From: MGBC163016 sp910588905
GTDB lineage: Bacteria > Actinomycetota > Coriobacteriia > Coriobacteriales > Eggerthellaceae
Direction of reading: 5' to 3'
Length of the DNA: 23,361 nt
Assembly: GCA_948616985.1 (NCBI GenBank)
Contig: CAPGDO010000021.1
Span: forward strand, 1-23,361
A program made the translations under genes and the position numbers. A model generated the notes under the pieces. That model ran no database searches. It saw nothing but the letters and a program-made list of their open reading frames with translations, and had not been told where the DNA came from. Shown here one piece after another: positions 9,801 through 14,555 of this stretch (its first letter is position 1; each line of letters begins with the position of its first letter).

Positions 9801-10082
9801 AATGGCCTGCTGAGGGTTAGTGAAGTTGCGGCTTTCAGTCACATCCTTGAACGTGAAGTTCTCATCACGCAGAAAGAACGAAACGTCAGAGGTGGCCGTG
9901 GCTGTCTTCTGCCCGTCTATCTCTGCTCCAGGTTGGAAGGTCTGCAGGCCCGAGGCGCTGCTCCCATCCGTATAGTTCGAGTTCGCACCGAAAGCCGTGG
10001 CCGGCACCATGGAGGTGCACAGGCACACGGCAGTGATCAGCGCTATGAGCTTATGAAGAGCCGTCTTCATCGCAGACACCAT
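843..10082 (-). CDS. Giant repeat-built, sortase-anchored surface adhesin (3079 aa)
   Basis: A secreted wall-anchored protein, probably an adhesin. The N terminus has a basic start, a hydrophobic core and a likely cleavage after PATAFGA (about residue 33). Residues 34-390 are a separate head region. From about 390 to 3020 follow some 25 divergent units of about 70-110 residues of the InlB-B/'Bacterial repeat' type, recognisable by G-x-V-S-P-S-G, then F-x-x-x-P-D-x-G-Y, then V-D/N-G. Two Ala-rich linkers interrupt them (about 2341-2386 and 2857-2911). The C terminus has LAQTG (3040-3044), a hydrophobic span and SSRRSRRK, a cell-wall sorting signal. The LAxTG form suits class E sortases of high-GC Gram-positives (family knowledge). 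Start: ATG at 10082 has AAGGA only 1 nt away, and the next codon, GTG (10079), is better spaced; ATG at 10070 is another option. It lies downstream of the membrane protein gene, probably in one transcript. The ligand is unknown. Confidence 0.9.
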   Translation of the reverse strand: MVSAMKTALHKLIALITAVCLCTSMVPATAFGANSNYTDGSSASGLQTFQPGAEIDGQKTATATSDVSFFLRDENFTFKDVTESRNFTNPQQAIDLTASGATGQNAGPLTATFAGTEGTYEYLWTVVEVDYDEDGNEVEKPHATTATFTGPSNDPNAGGTFGTIDEEGNRVGDFVKGTVTTNATFTHSITAADGLEQDKTYRYTLYIATDSPTRMEARAQMLVTIYEGYKLMSLYVEGNGSLPPSVRGSLFTQGLPAPIMPSLSSDTVANTDPVYNKLTQAAAPSQAITDPLKLVLTDLEDKPADKDAYIGELKVNLPLTNENFADLKEGDTVSVFHYDPATGEVKERVANVVRQKDANGNDVADSEGNPVLVAQLGITGGSTALGTFAVGYKVEAGTFNVQSSAGEGGTISPAGSNSYPVPSTEVAEGDPAWPSFILYPLDGYRIKGVALTRNGTTVATAEGSLVGNTFTFSPELYTINRGENWTIEAQFEKPTGLEEKYSVTGTLQGVGNPGTMTFASAAPNLNPVEVAMGQTRPDTGEELILMPSSAGVNVTFNPGPGHRLKSFTINGIPYSVNGSSYYISVLDQNMDLVAEYEAGLPPTAEMRRVDFEVDGGENGHGTIALDDGSFGTSGSREVNFGGSTTLTLKPDEQYMVSKVMAYNLNDNGNPITPGTALTSVQDQTNQEVYNLPVNNVLQNMKIVVTFTMSSATVTVTNLKAAEAPNAVDPSGPVKLELGVLKTITITPPANYTVGAITYDGAEVPKQTYLNSHDNGAYYTINLVRADHRDPSYGNAWYVDKATGTLTIDFDPVTPPAPSYVNINTHVADPGGGSITPSQKVLTGQDVDLFFFPDDGKTIGTVTVDGTDVTTAVDQNAGKLTLQNVVQSHDVIVTFIDGDSPLAGKKRYTIHPSSGIGGSVSPQEPVLVYEGQTQKFSFIPSTGYELSTIRVDGNQIDIKTDPSYDKDLLTYTLEPTGDKTDINLVGTFSPTDISGDEKPTYTVDISGGPNGTVSPSGLITVARGSVQAITLIPDDGYHVSKIWQGKKNEDGTEGDLQNMVGGLTNGVYTLWDVQADMVIKVEFAEGKDDSQPSTDEDNLIRLGLKNVAIGAGVTVTPAVEGSVFYKEAGTNHANVAADFTIQVAAGYKLGTILLNDVEVKATEVEPGVYHLTIPKESITQDMYLSVSASPETPSTETVDMKSITLEVTGNGTVSPSGSPFGSTDNVVRVATGTSQTFSFIPEPGNTLSTVKVNNKVVSAEKMEITQDGQTVVSYYYTFPAVNQDTRLEVTFVEDPNALPPIKPYTVSVTHVPGDNNQVNGFYSIGTGSSAAKVLPGMSLGITFQPAPGYETHVYKGSGKDDCTAANEVTSELTSGTLTVGPVESDLQYVVWFQPIGQAVVYHTVTAMEAENGSIQPSGRSTVVDGAEKTFTLVGDTDGTDTYVPDKVYITRGGGERTEVWAFGTGTDVVIDATNQTITIKNIKEDVVIEAEFKPGTPAATFIPIKLVAGTGGSFGETDYQAAAGSTTQVTIMPNAGYKLKTLTNTVGTGAAQDVTADVKDGTYSFTVTSDPLGHVIEATFEKDEAPGPPKDFYNVFINPGAHGTTSPVGMVSVPAGGSAYFSIIPDEGYKVRQIVLTSDSNPSGTVKEGHKFSYFLADVKEDTNIIVEFEPLANGETLTYPSFYTIKADTSPNGAVSPAGEVQVAEGEMAAFYFAPDKGYKLSYLVVDGEDLPPSALNAAGQYCFSNVKADHTIQGVFCSEDETGAEFATVNAATAGGGTVTPTGAKLVRKGTNASFTVAAMFGYKLDDIQLTYGETGTPESIFPDAAGGGKDTGNLSNAKVEWANGKLTLKNVQEDIGLNAVFSKKDTTGEEPVEYSTIKMTVGPNGSTSLAQGPNVIEALPVDGSMNVSVIPDEGYAVDYVKITPASGPVRNLTGDQAKAVWTNGYFTLSATDVNYECSVEVAFRKQTAQEEQDIQDGTLKPAEYRTIVATKTGRGTITPSGTVKVSVTASIMFSMIPNEGYELSGLTVNGNDELGSLGEKRSYTFPAGKDDGTIEAAFSQTPGPDQGISYLLQARTSGTGGAGGSVSVAEQKILAGGNGIVYFLPNADSKLVKVGVKVGTGEEVFYNQETLSYQVNGITADTVVTGYFELGESPIKPVVKDMNITVAPSGGGTVSPSGTPAAKVPAGSIQIINLFPDAGYEVNFIVVNGKANYIDANLRSYSVLADRNEDATNVEVYYKKVEGEPTDVTVTTKVSATVNGSVSGAGGAQVWPATQTVPAGTPVTFYVKPDEGKTIYAVYVTKDGKKHYIAFRGVTGAGSEKIPSDQLNWSNLGRDGQTSGVAGEERAAAAAGLYAGGAVAAPAMYRGGAGLTTAAAIPDSIDYGENGPVTTSPDGKYYEMYEITLPPELLEQLMDPDTGEINIDVEMRDIDKNDVPFDFITTTVYEVNIDAGTGGMAEPFGKGIMAWGASQNIRVTTFGGYYLESITRTYTYETGNPVTEDITHLYKGNASLGNLMVTFGDGSGYDPDNPGSGREPLSMDINVSFKRQGEASFVHLGMGSVTGPAGPGGAMVDIKDKIKVEPYTIDPVTGMLLGPDGKLANFDRDLTGNGTPTTFTFEPDSSLKGPNGRPLIVDTVYYNGQPVHVEPGTNTASVQLTANGKFDVTYREADEGEVPPEVKTYTATGTVGSGQGTVTSVHVVKEGQTAQIGYKPDEGWMLDQEASYDEYADDDGVVRKHPLEAAGLANDEGVYNIFNMDRDHNVVLVFVEAVEVTLKWNNEGGYVMPNTQLGGSLVWAKGKPLPVVVAPYVQFDVESLTVAAAGNEDNVTGSLAQTEAARQSLHNKMAEEGLSYRVQNFTAGAGVQGATAAASEVQEQAVQPLVQAERAENGTFYGAAPKASTNEAKPTAHFNYAYSYTAPIMSSTDIRATWTKQAEPPVQTHRVTASAIADSSGNPHGYVDPTEVDVPHGGSCTFNFFPDEGYQVVLLEIDGRVIPYSSTSYTVTNVTGPMSIRVGFSVESPKGGNDVVDRMLRTLKALAQTGDLTAPLVGGLVLIAVIGFTGAAISSRRSRRKQHQA

Positions 10083-10130
10083 TTCCTTCTGCTTCCCAGC
10101 ATTGAAACCGTAAGGCAGAGAACTGGCTTC

Positions 10131-10173
10131 CGCGAAAGAGTCTTTCCTGAGGATGAACTACCCGTCTTTCGCG
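10131..10173. promoter_or_regulatory. 9-bp inverted repeat between the membrane protein and adhesin genes
   Basis: CGCGAAAGA (10131-10139) and TCTTTCGCG (10165-10173) are perfect inverted arms separated by 25 nt. They fill most of the 96-nt gap between the stop of the membrane protein gene and the adhesin start. In the minus-strand RNA this is a hairpin without a U tract ending about 50 nt before the adhesin start. It could be an mRNA processing or expression-tuning structure, or a protein binding site. Confidence 0.5.
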
Positions 10174-10178
10174 TTCGC

Positions 10179-10727
10179 CTAGCTCTCAACGACGATGGTG
10201 ACGACGGCGCCTGCTTGACCCTCAACTTCCCGCGTCTCCATGTTCAAGGCATAGAAAGTTGCGGTGCATTCGTAGGTTCCTGCAGGAAGATCTTGATTGA
10301 GCTTGCCATATTGGATGTGGTAGTTCGGCTCAATGGGTTCAGAGGAATAGATGACTTCCCCGTTGTCGTTCCGAGTGATATCTACCTGCATCAAATAGTG
10401 GTTGGCGGGAGAGTTCTCGATGCGTAGCTCCCCTTCGGAATTGCCATCCGGGAACCGGATGAGCGAAGCGATGGAGATATTCAGCATACCCTCTTCCACA
10501 TAACGATTCAGCTCTTCCTGAATCTCTTCCTGAGTCTTGCCGTCAAGCTGGCCCAATGCGCCACCAGCGTCTTCATATTGCGTAGAACTCATGAAGAAGT
10601 ACAGACCTACCAGGAGTGCCAAGATCAATGCAATGGATGCAATGACGATCCAAACAATGAAACTCTTCTTGTGTCCGCCAGCAGTGCCCTCATCTTGAAA
10701 CTCGTATTGAACGTTTTCGTTTGGCAT
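10179..10727 (-). CDS. Single-pass membrane protein with extracellular beta-rich domain
   Basis: About 182 residues from the ATG at 10727 (MPNENVQYEF). A short polar N terminus is followed by a membrane span (about residues 23-45, KSFIVWIVIASIALILALLV) and an outside domain. That domain contains RFPDGNSEGELRIENSPANH, IYSSEPIEPNYHI and L-P-A-G-T-Y, the style of a small beta-sandwich domain. Similar proteins accompany surface-protein genes in Gram-positives (from memory, family name not assigned). It could be an accessory factor for display or assembly of the adhesin encoded 96 nt downstream. The reading frame extends upstream to a TTG at 10739 without a ribosome binding site; the ATG with GGAACGGGAA before it is preferred, although that is a weak site too. 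A TATAAT lies about 40 nt upstream. Confidence 0.8.
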   Translation of the reverse strand: MPNENVQYEFQDEGTAGGHKKSFIVWIVIASIALILALLVGLYFFMSSTQYEDAGGALGQLDGKTQEEIQEELNRYVEEGMLNISIASLIRFPDGNSEGELRIENSPANHYLMQVDITRNDNGEVIYSSEPIEPNYHIQYGKLNQDLPAGTYECTATFYALNMETREVEGQAGAVVTIVVES

Positions 10728-10765
10728 TTCCCGTTCCAATCATTTAAGGCAAGCGCCACCTACAG

Positions 10766-10771
10766 ATTATA
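10766..10771 (-). promoter_or_regulatory. Perfect TATAAT -10 box upstream of the membrane protein gene
   Basis: Minus-strand TATAAT occupies 10771-10766 in an AT-rich patch and no good -35 is seen at 16-18 nt (AAGTTG is the nearest). The start would fall near 10759 and give a leader of about 30 nt. It probably drives both the membrane protein and the adhesin genes. Confidence 0.5.
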
Positions 10772-10923
10772 TGCGCAAAATATTCTAGCAACTTTTCGCG
10801 CAAACAGCTTGAGAACCTTCTTTTATGGATGAATGTTCGCCATCCATGAGCTTTCCGGATCTCAAACCTCTGTTTTGCTCACCTTAGCTTATCGTTTGCG
10901 GTAGGTCTGACCTCTTCATACAA

Positions 10924-10949
10924 GAAGGGCGGTCTTTCGGCCGCCCTTC
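10924..10949 (-). terminator. Intrinsic terminator after the small secreted protein gene
   Basis: GAAGGGCGG (10924-10932) and CCGCCCTTC (10941-10949) make a perfect 9-bp stem with an 8-nt loop. Read on the minus strand it is followed by TTGTATG. It lies about 60 nt past the stop codon of the 200-residue protein and separates that gene from the downstream membrane protein and adhesin genes. The tail is only modestly U-rich. Confidence 0.65.
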
Positions 10950-11010
10950 CTCCTCTGAGCCGAATCAGCGTAGATCCTGCACAGTGTGATGGTACGTCAG
11001 TCCAACAAGA

Positions 11011-11613
11011 TTAGATCTGGTTGGTGATGGTGTACTGGATCTTCATGGCCGTAGAGGTCAGGTCAGAAGCAGTCAGGCCACCGGCGGGAGCGAGGACCTT
11101 GCCGCCCAACTCCAGGGAGCACTTAGCGCCATTGGCAATCTGAGCGCTGGCGTAGGAGGTCTGAACGCTAACGCCGTTCGTTGCAGAAGACAGCTGCAGA
11201 GGAGAGCCGCCACCGATGGAGAGCGTGCCCAGGATGATACCGCCAGAAGAAGGAGCAGCCGGATCAGTGGTCCAGGAGCTGGTGGGGATGCTCATGTTAG
11301 CGTTAGGAGCGCTCACCTGCAGCTTGGAAACGCGGATAGGACCGGTGGAGTTGTTGACGATCTCATAGTTGGTGGGACCGGTGATGGTGCCGCCCGTGGA
11401 GGGGATAACAACAGCCACCTTGGTGGGGATGGTAGCATTCAGAGAAGCGTCGACAACCTCGAACTTGACGTCCGTGGAAGCGGTAGCGTTAGTGGAGTCC
11501 GTAGAGGTGAACTGCTCAACGTTCTCTGCCGTAGTGGCTGCGAATGCCGGAACGGTTGCCATTGCCATTGCAGCAGTCAGTGCAAAAGCGCCAGCCATCT
11601 TCGTGAGTTTCAT
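11011..11613 (-). CDS. Small secreted surface-type protein (200 aa)
   Basis: A clear Sec signal peptide (MKLTKMAG, then a hydrophobic Ala-rich core, cleavage after about VPAFA, residue 25) is followed by about 175 residues rich in Ser, Thr, Ala and Asn. Strand-like blocks such as VKFEVVDASLNATIPTKVAV, NYEIVNNSTGPIRVSKLQVS and the ending MKIQYTITNQI suggest a beta-sandwich. No sortase signal or lipobox is present, so it is released or bound by other means. The layout resembles WxL-like or camelysin-like secreted beta proteins, but no diagnostic motif is visible, so no family is assigned. The ribosome binding site AAAGGAGGAAA is strong, and the gene has its own promoter and terminator, which points to high, independent expression. 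It lies upstream of the membrane protein and adhesin genes in the same direction, so it may belong to the same surface structure. Confidence 0.85.
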   Translation of the reverse strand: MKLTKMAGAFALTAAMAMATVPAFAATTAENVEQFTSTDSTNATASTDVKFEVVDASLNATIPTKVAVVIPSTGGTITGPTNYEIVNNSTGPIRVSKLQVSAPNANMSIPTSSWTTDPAAPSSGGIILGTLSIGGGSPLQLSSATNGVSVQTSYASAQIANGAKCSLELGGKVLAPAGGLTASDLTSTAMKIQYTITNQI

Positions 11614-11660
11614 GGTCTTTCCTCCTTTGTTAGTTTGACCATTCTTAACAACCGCGAATC

Positions 11661-11689
11661 TTTATACACGCTCGCCATCGGTTTGTATA
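11661..11689 (-). promoter_or_regulatory. Promoter of the small secreted protein gene
   Basis: Minus-strand TATACA (11689-11684) and TATAAA (11666-11661) are 17 nt apart, matching four of six -35 and five of six -10 consensus bases. The predicted start gives a leader of about 40 nt before the strong AAAGGAGG site. Confidence 0.6.
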
Positions 11690-11829
11690 CCCTTAGGTAA
11701 CGGATTCGATGTTTCTTCAAATAACCATCACAAATGCAGTGAACCCTCTGATGGCACGGCCCTTCAGGCACTTCGCTGCCGCTTAAGATGCCGCTGTTGA
11801 CGTTACGAGGAGAAGCTCAGGGTCCTGGG

Positions 11830-14196
11830 CTAGGGGAACAACAGACCATTCACCAGGGCGTGGGTGCGAGCCATCTCGTAGATGCTGCTGAGCTGGATCA
11901 CATCGGCGTGGAAGGCAATACCCACAGTAACCACCACGCCCCCCAGCAGCATGATGATGCCCAAAGCAACCCACCAACGGGCCGGACCCTCCCCCGGGCT
12001 GCGCCGGGTGTCAAGGGCCATGAATCCCACTGCCCCCAGTACCAGGGGCGGCAGCGAGAAATCAAGCGCATAACGCGGCAGGATACCCGCCCCTTCTCCG
12101 TCCAGGATCACCACTGCTACCACGAGCACCAAGCACAGGAGTGCCATGCCCTTCGCTGAGAGCAACCCGTTCCCTAAGAGCTGCCCTATGCCGGACGCTT
12201 TCCCCAGACAGCCGGGCCCCTTCGCCCAGAACAGCGCCAAGACGAACCACACCAGGGGCGAGAGCCAAAGCAAGCCACCCAGCGGGCTTTCCACCGTGAT
12301 GTTGCCCGCATAGCCCCAGGCCGTCTGGATGGCACTGCGTGCAGCGCTGCCCGGATAGGGCCACACCGGCTCCAGGAAGGGAAAGAAGGGTTCGATCACC
12401 GGCAGCTGGAACAGGTAGGAGAACAGCGCCAGGTTCGCCGCATCTAGGGTCATGGGGCGCAGCCGCATGTCGTTGGTGGTCAGGTTATAGGCTGCACCGA
12501 AATCCAGGGGATTACCGAACCGCAGCGCGTTGTACAGCCCGATGGTCGCAAGCACCACCACGACCGGAGCCAAGGCCGCCGCCAGATACCCCATGCGAGC
12601 ACGCAGTGTTCCCTTCGCCAAGAGAGCCTGGATGCCCAGGGGCACCAGCAAGAGCCCGAAGAGGCCTATCTGCGGGCGACAGGCGAAGACGAGCGCTACC
12701 ATCAGCGCCCCCGGCACCACCAGAAGCGGCCTGCGGTCCAGAGAGGTCATGCACACCGCCGCCCACACCAAAAGCGCCAGTCCCATGGCCACCGGCACTT
12801 GATAGATGGACGGCGAGAGCACGAGCCACCCCAGCTGCGCGCCCAGGCTCACCAGCAGCAGTGCCAGCACCAGAGCCCCCACGGATACGTTTGGCATCCA
12901 GCGGCGTGCCAGCTGGACGAGCAACCGAGCGATCCCCGCTATCAGCACCACGAGACACACGGCAATGGGTACGAAATTCGGCAGGTCTTGCCCCGTGATT
13001 AGGAAGTAGGGTAGATAGAACACCACTGCGGGCAGCGCCCCGAAATACACATAGAGCTTCCCGTTGTAATAGGCAGTGTCCCAGTAATCCCCCACATTGG
13101 TCCCGGCTTGCTGGCCGCGCGATGCAGGGTCGTAGGGGTTGTCTGCCGTCTCCAGCCCCTCGGGGGGCTCATCCAGCAGATGTAGCTGCCCTGCAGCGAA
13201 CGCCCGCGCCAGCTTCGCGTATTCACTCTCATAGGTGGCTGGATACACGTAGGCCAGCGGCGATGAGTTCGGTGTAGGCCGCTGCGCTGCCTGAGTGCCG
13301 CTCCCGGAAAGCGGCTGGGGCGTGCCCGAGGTATTGGAAGCCTCCGCGGTGCTTGCATCCGACCCCTGGGTCTGGCTGCTGCTTTGGGCCGTGCTGGCCT
13401 GGGCAGCAACGGGGGTGGAAAGGGTGGAATACCCCTTGCCATACTCCCCGAGCGTATCAGGAAGGATAGCCAGCTGGGCCAGGAAGACCACGCAGAGCCC
13501 CGCGGTCAGGGGGATGAGGATGCAGCGGGCGAAGGGAGTGAGCCGCGGGGAGGTAGGGTACCCCGGCGCAGGATGCTCCGATGCAGGATGCGGGGAGGTA
13601 TCGAATGCGGGGCGCTGATAGATGCGCCGCTTCGGCAGGAACGCCCAGATGAGCGCCCCTACCCCTAGGATGACCAGCACTCGAAGGAATGAGAACGTGA
13701 AGGGAATGGGCTCGTTCGCCTTCAGGGTGACGCCGATCTGAGCCGCCTCATCTTCCGAGAGCCCCCGCCTGAGTGCAGGGTCGCTCAGATTCACCAGGGT
13801 AAGAGAGATGTCTTTGATGGCACCGTAGGGGTGCAGCTGGAATAGCTGGGAGGAAGGCACGCCCAGGAAGAGTTCATGGGTGGAAGTGGTGTAGTTCAAG
13901 GGGGACCCTTCGTCCCGAAACCCGAGGGTGATCTCACAGGAATGGTTGGGGGTGATGCGCAGTGTCTGCACCGGTTGGGGCGTATCCACCTCGAAGATAG
14001 CCGGCTCGTCCTGGGTGAGGGTGTGCTGGGTGGCCAAGGTCTGAGGCGTGAGGTTGGCGGTCTGCCAATGGGGAAGATTGAAGAGCGATACCTCAAGGAT
14101 GAGCACCACGACCACGAAGATGAGCCAGCCTGCAAGAGCATTGATGCGAAGAGGGCTGCGGGAAGGAAGGGTTCGCTTTGTCATGGTTCGTTCCAT
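11830..14196 (-). CDS. Polytopic membrane protein, GT-C glycosyltransferase-like
   Basis: About 788 residues from the ATG at 14196 (MERTMTKRTLPS). One N-terminal membrane span is followed by an outside beta-type domain of about 140 residues, then two spans, a long Ser/Thr/Gln-rich outside loop, and about ten more spans to the C terminus. The motif block ENPYDPAS-like (DNPYDPASR), then WDTAYYNGKLYVYFG just before a membrane span, is of the kind found in large actinobacterial membrane proteins resembling GT-C glycosyltransferases. Those use polyprenyl-phosphate sugars at the outer membrane face. The donor and acceptor are unknown, so the enzyme role is an inference. The frame is open up to an ATG at 14322, but that codon lies at the edge of a palindromic repeat and lacks a ribosome binding site. 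The starts at 14196 (AGG 5 nt before) or 14184 are more credible. It follows the SEDS-PBP gene after 233-360 nt of repeat DNA, so it is probably a separate unit. Confidence 0.75.
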   Translation of the reverse strand: MERTMTKRTLPSRSPLRINALAGWLIFVVVVLILEVSLFNLPHWQTANLTPQTLATQHTLTQDEPAIFEVDTPQPVQTLRITPNHSCEITLGFRDEGSPLNYTTSTHELFLGVPSSQLFQLHPYGAIKDISLTLVNLSDPALRRGLSEDEAAQIGVTLKANEPIPFTFSFLRVLVILGVGALIWAFLPKRRIYQRPAFDTSPHPASEHPAPGYPTSPRLTPFARCILIPLTAGLCVVFLAQLAILPDTLGEYGKGYSTLSTPVAAQASTAQSSSQTQGSDASTAEASNTSGTPQPLSGSGTQAAQRPTPNSSPLAYVYPATYESEYAKLARAFAAGQLHLLDEPPEGLETADNPYDPASRGQQAGTNVGDYWDTAYYNGKLYVYFGALPAVVFYLPYFLITGQDLPNFVPIAVCLVVLIAGIARLLVQLARRWMPNVSVGALVLALLLVSLGAQLGWLVLSPSIYQVPVAMGLALLVWAAVCMTSLDRRPLLVVPGALMVALVFACRPQIGLFGLLLVPLGIQALLAKGTLRARMGYLAAALAPVVVVLATIGLYNALRFGNPLDFGAAYNLTTNDMRLRPMTLDAANLALFSYLFQLPVIEPFFPFLEPVWPYPGSAARSAIQTAWGYAGNITVESPLGGLLWLSPLVWFVLALFWAKGPGCLGKASGIGQLLGNGLLSAKGMALLCLVLVVAVVILDGEGAGILPRYALDFSLPPLVLGAVGFMALDTRRSPGEGPARWWVALGIIMLLGGVVVTVGIAFHADVIQLSSIYEMARTHALVNGLLFP

Positions 14197-14319
14197 CCTG
14201 ACCTGTTCCACTCTGGCCTGTTCCGTTCGGGGTCGCTTGGGTTCGCGCACATTGTAGTACTCCGACCGCTGGTGCATGCACCGTGATTTTGGGACGTTCG
14301 GATCGCGCGACAGGTCCTT

Positions 14320-14369
14320 CATAGGGGCGGACCGTGGTCCGCCCGGGGTCGAACATGTTCGACCCCTAC
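14320..14369. repeat. Two back-to-back palindromic repeats
   Basis: GGGCGGACC-GT-GGTCCGCCC (14325-14344) abuts GGGGTCGAAC-AT-GTTCGACCCC (14345-14366) with no spacer. A TA lies on the left and CTACG on the right. In the second copy the fifth stem pair is T/A instead of C/G, again compensated. They lie upstream of the probable start of the large membrane protein and overlap the spurious upstream ATG at 14322. Confidence 0.85.
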
Positions 14370-14431
14370 GTGGGAGGATGTGCGCCGGTCAATGCACCCC
14401 TCCTGCTCCTCTTCGGCGGCGCTTAACTATT

Positions 14432-14451
14432 CCCGCTGCTTACGCAGCGGG
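14432..14451. other. Perfect 8-bp hairpin between the membrane protein and SEDS-PBP genes
   Basis: CCCGCTGC-TTAC-GCAGCGGG is a perfect hairpin about 105 nt past the SEDS-PBP stop codon on the minus strand. It is followed there by AATAGTTAA rather than a U tract. It may contribute to transcript termination of the cell-wall operon, but it is not a classical terminator. Confidence 0.45.
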
Positions 14452-14497
14452 GTTGTGGGTTGTGACCTGTGCACACCTGCAGGGTTTTCCGGGGTGT

Positions 14498-14529
14498 TGC
14501 GTCGGGCCGAGCCAGCTCGGCCCCTACGA
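14498..14529. repeat. Palindromic repeat downstream of the SEDS-PBP gene
   Basis: GGGCCGAGC-CA-GCTCGGCCC (14504-14523) is perfect. The left flank is GTTGCGTC and the right flank CTACGAA, the asymmetric ends shared with copies at 20161, 20267 and 23242. It starts 33 nt past the stop codon of the SEDS-PBP gene (read on the minus strand). Confidence 0.8.
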
Positions 14530-14555
14530 AACCCGCTGTGCCGGCTACTCGGGGG

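Noticed and set aside
14197..14322. N-terminal 42-residue extension of the large membrane protein
   Set aside because: Its ATG is at the edge of a palindromic repeat without a ribosome binding site, and the added residues are polar and unlike the rest; a start at 14196 or 14184 is more plausible, though not proven.
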